A stretch of 64,000 nt of DNA from Takakia lepidozioides (Eukaryota > Streptophyta > Takakiopsida > Takakiales > Takakiaceae), in contig CM060732.1 of NCBI GenBank assembly GCA_030704615.1, positions 47,907,053-47,971,052 of the forward strand, written 5' to 3'. Below are positions 1 to 11,979 of the stretch, one piece after another (within the stretch, counting starts at the first letter, position 1; every line of letters starts with the position of its first letter). The notes beneath the pieces were generated by a model that was given only the letters and a program-made list of their open reading frames with translations, did not search any database and was not told where the DNA came from. A program made the translations under genes and the position numbers.

Positions 1-1147
1 CCTGCACGCTTCGATCGCCATCGTTGCGGGGGGATGGGGGGGGGAAGAGGAGAGCTGTGGATCCCATAGGGGGGGCCCAGCCGAGGCATGAGAGAGCTTG
101 AATACCCCGCATGTCCATCGCTACGGGCATCCATTCCCACCTCCGCTGGGTTGCTAAGTACTGCTGCTGCATGCTCCGCTCGGTGGTGCCATCCTTGCTG
201 AATCCGTCGGGTACCAGTCTCGTTTATTCCACCCTGCTGTAGCGGGGAGATTCTCTCTCTCGCTCCCGGGTGTGTCTCGCATAGACATGCTTACGGTTAT
301 GATGTCGATGTAGGGCTGGGATTGGGCTGCAGTGTTAAAGTTTGTGATCGTTGAAGAAGAGACCAGTAAGTGCGTGCTGCACCGGGTTGATTGAAACAGT
401 GTGTGCATGTTGTCCGAGCGACGATTAGAATGTGGAATGTGTGAATTAGACTAGGATATTGTTGATCGATCTGATATTGCACGTTGAACTGCTGCTCTGC
501 GAGTTATTCTTGCGCAAGCTTATGCACAGGCTCCTACCTGTGGAGAGATAGTATTTTATGATCAGCCAGTTTGCTACATTATATTACGTGTGTGAAGAGA
601 AAGAAAGAAGTTAGAAAGAAAATAGTGCGTTCGCAGGAGGAAAGAGGTCTCAAGGGACAGAGAGGGAGGTTGAGGGTGAGAGAGACATCTTTGCGTTTGA
701 AGGGACTGACTGTTAGTGCTTGAGTACGATAAATATGATATAAGAACAAGTTTCCTCCTCGGATGTACAAGAAGGGTGAATCTACAGTGATCTTGCCCGC
801 AGGTGCTAGCTATTGTTAGACGATAGAAGTGTGCGTTCCTAGAAATCATGTCATGTCACGAGATATCTCTATGTTGTATAAAGACATGGATGCATAAGCG
901 CTTGCAAGAGTTGCCTGAAATAAGGCATATGATCTGGAGGACAAGTTAGGATCCACTGACACTGTATGTGCAACCTCCACTCTTTAAGTACATTATGGTT
1001 GTACACGACCATGCATTTGGCTGAGTGATATACATCTTGTTCAACTTTATACTTGTTGAATTGCGAATCAACAAGAAACATTTAAATCTCGAGCGATCAG
1101 TCCAAGCTGACCAGAAATCCCACTGGATGTAGCATGCACAGGCATAG
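1..1147. other. 5' flank of the NPF gene, no gene seen
   Basis: No reading frame here has a recognisable product or a convincing splice context. The short ORFs on both strands lack domain-like composition. The stretch presumably holds the promoter and 5' UTR of the transporter gene that starts at 1148, but no unambiguous TATA box or other element was identified. Confidence 0.4.
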
Positions 1148-4100
1148 ATGGCACCAGAGCAGCAACAAAGTTGCTGTAGCGGAAACCTGTCACCATGTAA
1201 TGGAGGGGCGCCATGCACAGATTCGGGAAAGCAGTTTTCAAAGCTGCATGATCTACGAAATGAATCTGACATTGTGAGCGATGGTGCCGTGGACATCCAT
1301 GGCTGCCCATCCGTGAAGACCAAGACCGGTAACTGGAAGGCTTGCTGCCTGATTTTTGGTTAGTGATCCTCTTCCGTCTTTCTTCTGATACTTGGGTGCC
1401 TGCATATAACTCGTACTAAGATTAAGCTCAAAGTTTCAGTGCTGGACTATTACAACAAACAGCACAGCTTAAATTTTACAAAATTGCTAGATCGTGATCC
1501 AGACGTCGAAGTTTCACCATGTGAGGTCAGAAGTCCTTAACGCACACTCATCTTACGCGAATCCAACTTGACCAGGCGGACGTTGAAAACGGATCCGTAA
1601 CTTCTTAAACCACTTTCAGAGGCACATGTTCATTGAAGCTGTCCGAGAGCATTCCTTCACTGATCTGGAAGCAGAAGCTTAGACCTAAATTTTAAATATT
1701 TCCTTGTTGTCTGTGGACTTCTCTGCGATCTGGAATTCTCATTGTGCATACAAAACTAGTAGACCTACCTCAGCTGAAGATTGGAGAGATGAAAACATTA
1801 GTGAGCTGGAGGACGATGCATGCATACCCTGCTGAAACCTCCGTGCAATGCAAAATGAAAATGTTGATACTGGTCTATAGTCTTCCGGATCCTCGTATCT
1901 GATTCCAAAATAAAAGTTTTAATTTGATTATTAATATGTGCCCAAGCATGTGAAGCAGATCTCGGCGGCTAGTCCAGCTGATGTGTAACTTACAAAATGT
2001 GCAGGTTGCGAAGTGTGTGAGAGGGTGGCATTCTATGCGATATCATCTAATTTAGTTACATATTTGACGACTGTGCTACGAGAAGATATTTCGGATTCGG
2101 CGAGGAATGTCAACAACTGGGGAGGGACAACGTTTATCACGCCTTTGATCGGAGCCTTCATTGCTGATGCATTTTTGGGGCGTTTCTGGACGATTGCCAC
2201 ATTCTCCTGTGGCTATTTTCTGGTAAGTGTGTCGTACTTTGGCACTCGAAGTATTTCCTTAGTTCCTTTCTCACAATCTATATAGATGAATTTACCTTTC
2301 GTCATGACCATTACTCAGATCAAGCTACCCCACTTATATTAGCCCTTAGACATCCTCGTTGACAAACCACCCATCACTGTCGTTACTGCAAGCGCCCATG
2401 GCTATTTACCTCTCTCTTGTCCTTACTTAGTAGACTTTAATCATTTAGCCTGGGCGCTTATGCCTGATCCTCCTTCTTTTTCAGGCAAGTACTATGATCT
2501 AATAAGACTGATTTTAAGGCAACTTCAAACACAGTCTAAACAAGTTGTAGGTGTTAAGTTGTTGTTTCGATCTCGATCTCGCATATGCAAGTGCTCTTAA
2601 GTACTTAAAGTTCCTGCCACGGCCGCGCAGCTATCCTTCCTCTGTACTGCGTGCTCTCACTCAGCTGTGAAGGTCTGGGCTAAGCTTGCGCCAGTAGGTG
2701 TTGGAAGCTAGATGTAATCAGTCATGGGTGATTTTTCTTGCTGTCTTTGTCAGGATTCCAATTTCTGTCTATCTGATGAAGTAACTCTAATCCTTCATGT
2801 GCTTCACTATCGGTGGGCTTGGATGTGCAGGCACTAGTGTTTGTCACAATGTCAGTGTCACTGCCATATTTGAAGCCTCCAAGCTGTGACGCTATGCAAC
2901 TTACAGGGAAGACCTGTCAAAAAGCCTCAACGGGACAGATTGGGTTTTTCTATTTCTCCTTATATCTAATGGCACTTGGTGCCGGGGGAATAAAGTCTTG
3001 TGTAACTGCTTTTGCGGGAGACCAATTTGATAAAGGCGATGCGCGTGAGGCTAAGCGCTTGATGTCATTTCCGAATTGGTGGTTTGTAAGCATCAGTTTT
3101 GGCACCATGCTCTCTGTGAGCCTATTGGTATATGTGCAGGACAATGTGGGGTGGTCCTGGGGGTATGGCGTGCCTACTGCCATCACCGGCTTTGCCACGC
3201 TAGCCTACCTGGTTGGTACACCCCTGTATAGGCACCAGATCCCGTCTGGGAGCCCTTTGACCCGCGTGGCCCAAGTTCTTTTCGCTGCGACGCGTAAGTG
3301 GAGCATTGCTGCTCCTTCCAATCCGGAGCTTCTGTATGAGTTTGATGACAAGCAGGCAACCTTAAGCCCTCGCTGCAAAAGACTGCCCCATTCTCCAAGT
3401 TTATTGTAAGTCGCGAGTTCTTTTTACTATTTGGCCACTTTCCAGGGCGCTTGCTTTGAACCTGTCCGGGATCACCGTCTGCCAAGGAGGCAGTGATCAA
3501 TGTGATGCATTATTTGTACGTGTACGTACGTAGTTCAGCTAACTAGTGCCAGATCCTTTCAGAAAAAATAACCTGTGACCCTAGGTAGGTATACTTGTCC
3601 ACAGGCTTATCATGCTTCAGAATAGTTGGACACTACAAGTCCTTCTGAGTCCAACAAAAGTTTTCTTTGCACTGGCACCTTGCCCACTTTCCAACTTCTG
3701 GCCAGTTTGCACACTCGCTGTCAAGATGTGTGCTCAAAAATAAAAGAAGAGACGGGAAAGAAAACTGATAAGATCGAGACCTCTACTTTAGAAGATGACC
3801 GTGTACAGACGTACGGGTGCAAATTATGCATTGTCCTTGCAATGTTCACAATTTGTAGGACTGCAAGACCGTCTTCAAAAGGTGTTGAGTCCTGGGCAGA
3901 AGGAGAGATTTTATGTACCTAAGTACCTCGGCGTCAATGCGTTGCAGTTGGAATCTGGGTGAGTGGTCGCATGGTTTTCTTTCCTAATGTCGTCAAGTAG
4001 TTCCATGTGCAGCTTATGTCTTATCATTCTATACGGAAGCTACACACCGGAAACAACTACAGTATTTGGAGTTTCCTGCATGATTAGTCCTCAGCTGTTT

Positions 4101-5026
4101 TGACATGTACATGCAGGTTTTTGGACAGGGCAGCCACACCCATGACAGAGGGGAGTGTACATAATTTCGATACCCCCCCAAATCCCTGGACGCTATGCAC
4201 AGTTACCCAGGTAGAGGAGGTGAAGCTATTGGTGCGAACGCTTCCAATCTGGGTGACGAATTTGATGTTTTCGACTGTGTTTTCCCAGGTGGGCACTCTG
4301 TTTTTGAACCAGGGAACCACAATGGACCGTCATATGGGACCTAATTTTGAGATTCCAGCAGCATCAATGCCGCTGTTTATTACAGCCACCATTTGCGTCT
4401 TCTTACCTTTGTACGATAAGTTCTTTGTGCCTTTTGTGCGGGAGATAACGGGTGATGAGCGTGGCCTCACCATGCTGCAGCGCATTGGAGTAGGCCAAAT
4501 TATCTCCACACTCTCCATTGCGGTTGCGGCTGTGGTAGAGATGCGACGCCTGCATGTGGCACGGGTCAATGGGCTGCTGGATGCAATTAATGTGCCCATG
4601 TCCATTTTTTGGCTGCTCCCGCAATACATGCTGACAGGTGTTTGCGAGGTTTTCATCAGCGTGGGGCAGATGGAGTTCTTCTTGGACCAGGCCCCTGACT
4701 CTATGCGCAGCTTGGGCAACGCGCTCTACCTCAGCACTGTAGCAGTGGGAAGCTTTGTTAGCAGCCTGCTGGTCACCGTCGTCACCAAGATCACCTACAA
4801 TTCCAATGGCGGCTGGATAGGGAACAATCTAAATCGTAGTCACATGGACTATTTTTACTGGATGCTTACAGCCCTAAGTTTTGTCAACACCATTATCTTT
4901 GTGCTGTGCGCGCGCTGGTACACTTACAAGTCTACGGTCATTAGACGGAATCTTGCAGAGTCGAGTGACTCCGCAGACTCAAGTGGCCCCCTCACGGGCC
5001 ACTCTATCAACGTCAACAGTCTGTAA
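1148..5026 (+). CDS. NPF (NRT1/PTR family) proton-coupled nitrate/peptide transporter, four exons
   Basis: Exons are 1148-1358, 2005-2222, 2831-3405 and 4117-5026. All three introns have GT-AG ends and the phases join cleanly, giving about 637 aa, normal for the family. A stop codon lies directly before the ATG at 1148, so this is the first usable start in frame. Exon 1 carries the N-terminal DGAVDIHG and KTGNWKACCLIFG-like motifs. Exon 2 has the proton-coupling ExxER motif (EVCER) and the first transmembrane helices; its 218-bp size is typical for NPF exon 2. Exon 3 has the signature LGAGGIKSCVTAFAGDQFD. Exon 4 has LDRAAT, TQVEEVKLLVRTLPIW and a C-terminal FFLDQAPDSMRSLGNAL block. Known role of the family: plasma-membrane or tonoplast 12-TM MFS symporters for nitrate, di/tripeptides or hormones. 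The substrate cannot be read from sequence; similarity to NPF8/PTR-like members is an impression only. The gene looks intact. Confidence 0.93.
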
Positions 5027-7039
5027 GTCTACACTTTTCAAGAGCTTATCTTAGTCATCTTCCTCTTTTCAACCTTGAAAATCTTCTTCATGTACTTAGT
5101 CCCAGAGGGAGTTAGTAGACTAGTTAGCTAGCTGCAGAATGAATGCAGGCCTCACCAGATTTCATGTGTAAGAGTATTGCATTTCTATATTGGACGATGA
5201 TTGTCCCAAGGCTACTGCTTGAAGCCAGCAGCCGTATAAAGGGGTTACGAGGGGCTCCACATGGGGCTCTTACAGTCACATCAAGCTTACCACGTAGTGT
5301 GAAATATAAAAAGCTCCACAAGGTAAAAATAAAAGCTCTCTGAAGTTCCCCACCCAATGTTGGACTGCGCTATCACGCTTGCAGCTCCGATGCCTTCCAT
5401 GAAGATTCAAAGCGTGCGGACCATCCTCAGTGTTTTGCTCCATGGCCCAAAGGCAAGGTCTTCCTTCCAATCTATCAAGTCCTAAGACTTGGCTGGAAAT
5501 TTTTAGGCTGAGATTTGTACATGAACGATTCATCCCCTCCAGTGATCATAAGGATCAATGGGAGGGTTCCTAAGCTTGCTATTCGCACTCCTAAGCTTGC
5601 AGTCGCAATTTAAAGTTGGGGTGCTGATGTTTGTGTTAATAATTGCATTTTTGGCTTCTGAGTACATGTTGACGTTTAGCAACCATTTTGATGAATTTTG
5701 ACCCATTTTCATCAAACTTGGGGTGGGATATTGGCATTTGTTTTCTGAACTGAAGGGTCGATGCAAGTAATGCAAGTAATGACTGGAGGGAAGTAATGAC
5801 TAGTATAAGTAAATGACTGGAGGGAAGTTTGTTGTTTGATCTTTTGCCGCTACCCAAAACATCTACAAGAAGATTTTCTGGGATTACTAGGGGCAAACAC
5901 AGGGCAGCATCCAACCTCGACACAGAGTTTTTTTTAAATAATAATTTAAGGTTAAATTGTGTAACTTTTTAAAATAATAATTCAAGGTTATATTGTGTAA
6001 TTATATTTACAAATATTACTGTTAGTTGCTTTGATAAATTTACTATATGTAGTGTGCTTATAATAAATATTTGCAAATATCAATGGATTGTGCAATGATA
6101 AAAAGTAAGCTAAGAAGATCATATCAAAATTAATAGTGAAGATTTAACTTTGTAAGACTTTATAAAAAGACCCATTGCGCAGTGACTGGGTAACAAGACT
6201 TGGAGAAATAAAACATTAGGGATTTGGGGGGCTTATTACGTCATTTTGAAGACTACTATAGTCATTATATTCTGCTTATTTTCCTATGTCCATGTCAGAC
6301 TATACATAACGGTCCATAATGCGCCGGTGAGTGCCAATTATGGTCCATAATACGCTGTTCTTTAAACTAAGAGTTAGCAAAGAATATTTCATATAAATTG
6401 AATTTTTCAAGAGTTACATTCTTATTCATGAATAATCTGGTGTACATATGTAGAGCTCAAGATATGCAAAGATCAAATTGCTTCATGGTAGCAAAACTTG
6501 AACTAAATTGTTGTTCAATATAAAAAAAAATCAATCGAAAGAATGTTGATTAGTATCTCTCCCGACAGAGCTCAGGGGTCTCAAAGAATGTCGATTGTAC
6601 CTGCTTATCCTATTTGTTCTTCTAGAGCTTAGCTACACTATCTTTGTCAGATAGTACTTATGATAGTGCAATTGGTAAATTGCTGGCCATGGACATTAGT
6701 TCTCTTCATATATTCGGCTATATTGTTGTCATCACAGTGCTTTACAATCTCGGCGTCATCCTCTGCATCTGAGTCAATCTCCTTCACTTTCAAAGAGGAA
6801 CCACCTAGAACATTGATAGTAGGAGATGGAGAAACATGTACGATCAAATCAGGTCCAACAACAGCGCTTAAAGTTCTAGGAACTAGATTGACAGAAGAAA
6901 CATGTTCAGCTCAATTGTTCTCTTTGACTCGTACTGCAAAGCAGCTTGGCAAGATATATCTCCTCTACTTTCTAATATGCAAGAGACAATGTTTTGTATT
7001 AATGCAGGATCATTATAAATGTCATATTCATTGTCTTTG
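5027..7039. other. 3' flank of the NPF gene and AT-rich intergenic DNA
   Basis: After the NPF stop there is a probable 3' UTR or flank up to roughly 5.6 kb, then strongly AT-rich DNA (about 5930-6560) with no supported gene. A short partial duplication of a TGGTCCATAAT-type sequence occurs near 6310-6355. The small ORFs here have no recognisable domains. Confidence 0.4.
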
Positions 7040-8646
7040 TCATAGCGCATGTATGCCTTGCAAGATTTGTCTTGACAACCGCATGTCACTCTCTATAGGT
7101 ACCCCTATTTTATTACACATGTTGATCGTTGTAACACGCAATGATTTATTGCTTACTCTTGTGGTGGCCAAACCAACACCCAAAGCCATATCTTTCATCA
7201 TCTTGGCAATAGTCTTCAATCCTAGCCTTTGATGAGAATACCACTGCAAACAAACAAACAAACAAATCCACAGTTAGATAGCAATAATTATACACTAAAT
7301 TACAAAATCTACACTGAGGGAATAGGTGAGTACTTACCTAGTACTTACAAGTTCCTTCGAAGGGCCATTAATGGCTCGGAGGAAAAGCAGATGAGCTCCT
7401 GCTTCCTCTATAGTCGATTTCGAACGATGAGCAAAGAAGGTTTTGAACGTGAGAACAATATCAGGAATATGAGAGGCGATAGGTCGCCGTAAGGTCTTTG
7501 GCTGGCAATGAAGGATGTCCATCCTATAATTTTTAAAATCGCGCTCATCATATCTGACAAACTCCCCAAATTGATCTGCTCCAAAAGTCAATTCATTGTC
7601 TACAATACTTCACATCTCCTTCTGAGCTCTGATTAAGAAATTCCTAAAACAAAAATAGCAAATCCTGTAAGCACATTCTGTAGGTGTTAGCCGATGTGTA
7701 ATCCGATGATCTTCTGCTCATTGTCTTAAGATAAAGGCACACAAACTCTCCGCGTCTAACCCAATGCACTAGAATGTTTGATCGAACTGTTCACCAAAAT
7801 TGTTGCTTTATTGAACGGACATCACGTATTATATTGAAAGTGTGCATTAGTAACCCAGACCCCACTGCTCAGTGACCGGAAAAGACCTCCAACCCTGATA
7901 CAAAAGATGAATCAAATTACAAATGTAACCACAAACAATATATAATCAGCAAGCAAAAAAACGCCAACAGGAATACAACATGTAGTGTGTCATCAAAATA
8001 CAGTAACTTACGAGGATTGTAAAGCTTTCTATCTTCTTCTGAAAAACTTATTGAACTGGTCAACAAGAATTCGAGGGACATCACGTTCATAGACATCTTC
8101 TATAGTCTCATTCAAGGGAATTAGCTTATTAATACGACACCAAGCATCAAAACGCCTCCTACCCATTTTGGTCTCCACCTCTTTGAACATACTCATTCTC
8201 ATCAGAATCAATGTCATGGAAGCCAAGAGAATCAGAAGGATTAGGAACATTGAAAGCCATAGTATAATCATCATGCCAGCCTCATGGCCACCATCGCAGG
8301 GAATACTGGAAACTCTTGATAATCCGGAATTGAAACTATCCTCCAAGCGGCCATCGTCAGTCTGCTCTACCTAAGAAGGATCTAAGGCAATGACAAAGTT
8401 ATCTTGGATAGCAAGATGATTTGCAACAACTTGAGCAGGAACCGGAGGCGCAACAGATGAGAGTTGAGGCCGAGGAAAGTTTGTAATATTAGAAAGAACT
8501 TTTCTACTCCGCTTCCTAGTAGAAGGATTCATCCTCATCTCATAACCATCTCGACAAGGTGTGCCCAAGTGTGTGAGGTGGTGGGGCCGTTGGCCTGAGC
8601 TCTTGGGGAGGTCACTCCCCGTATTTACAAAACCACGTGAGAACAA
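7040..8646 (-). pseudogene. Crypton-type (DUF3504) tyrosine recombinase relic
   Basis: Read on the minus strand, three blocks follow the order of Crypton/DUF3504 tyrosine recombinases. The first (about 8190-8040) is a core-binding-like segment, GRRRFDAWCRINKLIPLNE followed by FNKFF. The second (7591-7349) carries LTFGADQFGEFVRYDER and a QPKTLRR-like segment. The third (7243-7040) carries LGLKTIAKMMKDMA and SLRVTTINMCNKIGVP, matching the usual catalytic-region context T.HSGR.T....L...GVP, with the SGR-like position read as SLR. The last two blocks are joined in frame across a 105-bp intron with a GTAAGT donor and TTTGCAG acceptor (7348-7244), which strongly supports this reading. Frameshifts near 8040 and 8200, and stops before the second block, show that the gene is dead. 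The N-terminal part up to 8646 is assigned only by continuity and acidic composition. Known role: Cryptons move as DNA circles by tyrosine recombination. Confidence 0.5.
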
Positions 8647-9999
8647 ACATAGGGTGCAATTTATTTTTTGAGGTAAATTTTAGAAAAGTTTTACTTATAA
8701 AATATGATAAGGCAATATCCTTTCACCCAGTTTTTTTTTTTTTTTTTTAAATCACAAAAAATCCAGAGTTTTACTTAAAAAATTAATGCAATAAAGGGTT
8801 TTAATACAGTATAATGTATCCATCCTTGTGAAGTTTCTCATATTTCATCCAGCTCAATTCATCATGACGAAATCAAGTAGAGGTCACCTGAAGTTCAAAT
8901 ATGATTCCCATGATACACAGTGGATTGATGTTGATACTATAATCTCAACAGTGACTATGGCATTTGAACCATCTCAAAACTTCTACTCTTTAGATCCAAG
9001 TGATGTTGCGGTTTTGAATGAGTTCGTGATTAATAAAAATTAAATTTTTTCTTGGGTCTGGCATTTGACTTATGTTATATGGAATGTACTTGCACTGCAC
9101 ATGGCAGCACAGACGCCGCACCGGCTAGCAAGTAACGAGATTATGCAGAATGAAGTCCCACATACTTCATCCAAAGATTTGACAGGGAACTGGGAACATT
9201 GAGGGAGGGAACGGCGAAGACCGTTCAGTGATCGCAACGGTTGCTACAATTTGAAGAGAGACACAGAGAAGGTAGAAAAGAAGTCACATGGGACGTACTG
9301 AATTTGATGTTCCATTGCAATATTTAAGCTCATGTTGCAATCAGATCATTGCAAGAATGAAGCGAATGTATGGGCGACCTTAGACGTGGATTAAAAACCT
9401 TCGTCAAATTGTAACTAACTTCGAAGTTTTCTTTTGGGGAAGAAGTCATGATGGAAGAGGTATTGAGGGACACATTTTTTGGTAAGTTATTGCAACTCAT
9501 CATCATCAACCTCTTGCTAAGAACCCATCACCTAATATGACATCCGGGAGAGCAGATAATGTTGCTTCAGATTCAATAACTGCTTCCAATATTTTGTTCC
9601 AATTTTGCTAAGTTGTGCCTGGAAGGTAGGTATATCATCTTCAAGGTTTTTAGAAACTTATAGTTTCATTGCCAGTAAATCACATATCTCTCTCTCAGCT
9701 AGCTGCGAGCTAGCTCGCTTGATCACCTATCACAGGGCTTACAAGCATAGAGTGATATATCTTCCCTGCAATATGTCTCATCCCTTCTATTTGTCTGTGC
9801 TAATTTGCCACCCATCTGCCTCCTACACCGTACAATGTGATATGCCATGCAAGCTCTACCCGCACAATATCCAAGACCTCCTCCCGGAATTCAGAATAGC
9901 ACCAGCCCCATCAATACTACAACTATTTAAATCATCTCAAAACCCCCTAGTCTATACCCCCCGGGCCCCCCCTCCCACCCCCTCACCGCACCTCCATGT
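8647..9999. other. AT-rich spacer, no gene identified
   Basis: AT-rich sequence with a poly-T run near 8731-8749. An ORF at 8828-9043 (71 aa) has no recognisable domain. It could be a small unknown protein, but composition alone does not support it. Nothing else is supported up to the chromodomain ORF. Confidence 0.35.
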
Positions 10000-10698
10000 A
10001 TGTCACCGACATCACCTAACACACATCAACAATCACCTCCTATATCCCAATTGTCACCCACTCCACCACCGTACCTCCATCTACCAGACCCAGACTACCC
10101 TGAGGCCTTCGTCATTGAAGCTATCCTCGGCATCAAAACCCAAACATCACTTGACGCCTTCGGAGCGATATGTGTTGATACATACTATTTGTGTAAATGG
10201 GAGGGATTCCCAGCAAAAGATATTAAAACATGGCAAATTGAAGACGAGCTCTTTGGATCACATGACGATTGCGACCCGGTTCATAACCACACTCTCCTCA
10301 TCAGATTCCACAAAACCACAAACACCACCTATCTAAGGCACATCCACCAACATCATGTATCGCAAACCCAACCCACTGACACCCGCTACATCAGCCAACC
10401 ACTAGCCACTCCTAATATACAAATACACATCACCGAGTGCAACCCAAACAAAGATATTATGTCCGGCCACCCATTAATATGCCCCAGCACCTCACAATCC
10501 AACATTTACACAATCAACGATAGTTTTGCCGGATCCATTCCCAATGTCCGGCTTACCTGGCTTTGGTATAAATATTCCACCTCTGACACACATAATAGCC
10601 AGCTTGTCGCGGCCCTTTGCCTTGAGGGCAGGGGGCCGGGGCACAAGAAGGGTTGCCCCTGTGGTTGGGGCAGTGGCAACAATAGGTATGGGGGCTGA
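10000..10698 (+). CDS. Chromodomain-containing ORF, interrupted by LTR insertion
   Basis: The ORF has a Pro/Ser/Thr-rich N-terminus (residues about 1-33) and then a chromodomain-like segment (about residues 34-108). Motifs in order are FVIEAILGIKT, YYLCKWEGFPAKDIKTW, and HTLLIRF, matching the chromodomain pattern ...I...R...YLVKWKGY....TWE....LL..F. An LTR begins at 10605, so residues after about 201 come from the LTR and the original C-terminus is missing. Chromodomains occur at the C-terminus of chromoviral integrases and in host chromatin proteins. No integrase core is readable just upstream, so this may be an orphan 3' end of a chromovirus or a captured domain. The start is uncertain. Confidence 0.45.
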   Translation: MSPTSPNTHQQSPPISQLSPTPPPYLHLPDPDYPEAFVIEAILGIKTQTSLDAFGAICVDTYYLCKWEGFPAKDIKTWQIEDELFGSHDDCDPVHNHTLLIRFHKTTNTTYLRHIHQHHVSQTQPTDTRYISQPLATPNIQIHITECNPNKDIMSGHPLICPSTSQSNIYTINDSFAGSIPNVRLTWLWYKYSTSDTHNSQLVAALCLEGRGPGHKKGCPCGWGSGNNRYGG

Positions 10699-11328
10699 AG
10701 CACCCTTGAGTGCCCAAGGCACTCAAGGAGGCGGAGGCGCTCACTAGGTGGAGCCCCGCACACCGGGTTGCGGTGGGGGTGGTTCCACGAGAGGTGGTGG
10801 TAGCTTAGTGGGTCTTAGTGGGGGTGGCATAGGACTCACCATGGGGCTGAGACCTTGTGGTGGGAGTCGTGGGGAGTCTTGGGACTCATCACGGTCCATT
10901 GGGGCCGTGGTGGGTGGGCCAAGACTCGCCGCTACTCATCACCGGGAAACAAGGGTCTTCGTGGTGGTTCGCCATAAAAGGATGGTGTTGTTTGTGAAAC
11001 CCCCGCGGACAGTTACAGAAGTATATATAGGGAGTAGTACCCCGAGAACGGTGCAAGCCCGTTGGTGACAAAAACTAGTGAGTAAGCATGCGAGCCGGAA
11101 AGCGACCAAGGTGTGGAGAGCTGTTCCGGACTGCCAACAACCAAAGGGAATTTCCACTAGGCCCAAAGTGTGCGAGGGTCTCGTGGAGGAGAAAAAGAGG
11201 GACCGTTATGCCCAGGTGAGCAGCCGAAGCTCCGAGTTGGCCCGGCGGCCAGTTTGGGAGTTAGGCGCGCGCATCAATACGAGTAATTATGACTTGAGGG
11301 GGAGTTTACCGAAGTGAGGTGTGCGACA
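10605..11328 (+). mobile_element. LTR of a truncated LTR retrotransposon (TGTCGC...GCGACA family)
   Basis: The sequence starts TGTCGC and ends GCGACA and is about 724 bp long. It is immediately followed by a primer-binding site, so it is a 5' LTR in plus orientation. The same LTR appears in reverse orientation, 734 bp, at 40833-41566. No matching second LTR is found downstream of this copy, so the element is truncated. It inserted into the chromodomain ORF upstream. The ORFs predicted inside it on both strands are chance frames in GC-rich LTR sequence. Confidence 0.85.
11022..11029 (+). promoter_or_regulatory. TATA box in the LTR
   Basis: TATATATA is followed by a GGGAGTAG context about 300 bp before the LTR end. 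It is conserved in the inverted LTR copy (reverse complement at 41132-41139), as expected for the U3 promoter of the element. Confidence 0.5.
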
Positions 11329-11330
11329 CT

Positions 11331-11342
11331 TGGTATCAGAGC
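11331..11342 (+). promoter_or_regulatory. Primer-binding site complementary to initiator tRNA-Met
   Basis: TGGTATCAGAGC lies two bases after the LTR end. It is the standard plant retroelement primer-binding site for initiator methionine tRNA and fixes the orientation of the LTR. Confidence 0.85.
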
Positions 11343-11950
11343 TTAGAGTTCAGTACGCAATTGTCTTTAAGATCGGCCTCACCATAGGGTCGGGCACACT
11401 AATACAGATTGTCATTTTTATGACTACGGGTAATATAAACCTTGGTAACCATGACTATATATGTGACTACATAGTGATGAAACCCATTGTTGGGCGCATT
11501 TTAATATATTTTAATCTAATGAAATCATACATGTTACTACATGACTAGGAACTGTGGTCAAACATTGTTGACCAAGAACACATGCTTGGTTTATATAACT
11601 AGTAGTCATACGCAATACTACACGTCAGACACGTGTCATATAAGCTTATGACTAAATGACTACACCACCACTACACATTAATGACATGTCATAGAAGCTT
11701 ATGACTACATAACTACAGTAGGTTTCACAGCTATGTTTATATGACTACATCACTACACGTGGCATCTTAAAGCATATACATGGGTTCATCCATTGGATGA
11801 CCTCATCCATCTATCTTTAACAAAGCACTTGTGTCAATGGAATGACACAAAGTGCAAAAAGTTAAAAAATTCAAAAAGTTGCTTTAGGGTTGTCCACGTT
11901 CAGCCGTGAACACAGAGGGCTGGGACTTAGCCTCTTTTTGTCTCCCGCGC
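11343..11950. repeat. Element remnant and TAGTCAT-type repeat region
   Basis: A short leader of the truncated LTR element continues after the primer site. About 11430-11790 then holds many irregular copies of ATGACTACAT / CTACATCACTAC. The reverse complement of this motif recurs at about 54060-54500. No coding sequence is supported. Confidence 0.45.
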
Positions 11951-11979
11951 TACCAAATGTTTTCGTAGTATCGAGCCGA

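Noticed and set aside
946-1323. Minus-strand ORF of 125 codons at the start of the NPF gene
   Set aside because: It overlaps NPF exon 1 on the opposite strand and has no recognisable motif; the plus-strand reading has family motifs and splice sites.
4330-4719. Minus-strand ORF of 129 codons
   Set aside because: Shadow of NPF exon 4.
10492-10763. Minus-strand ORFs over the LTR boundary
   Set aside because: They lie in LTR sequence on both copies and have no domain; they are chance frames in GC-rich DNA.
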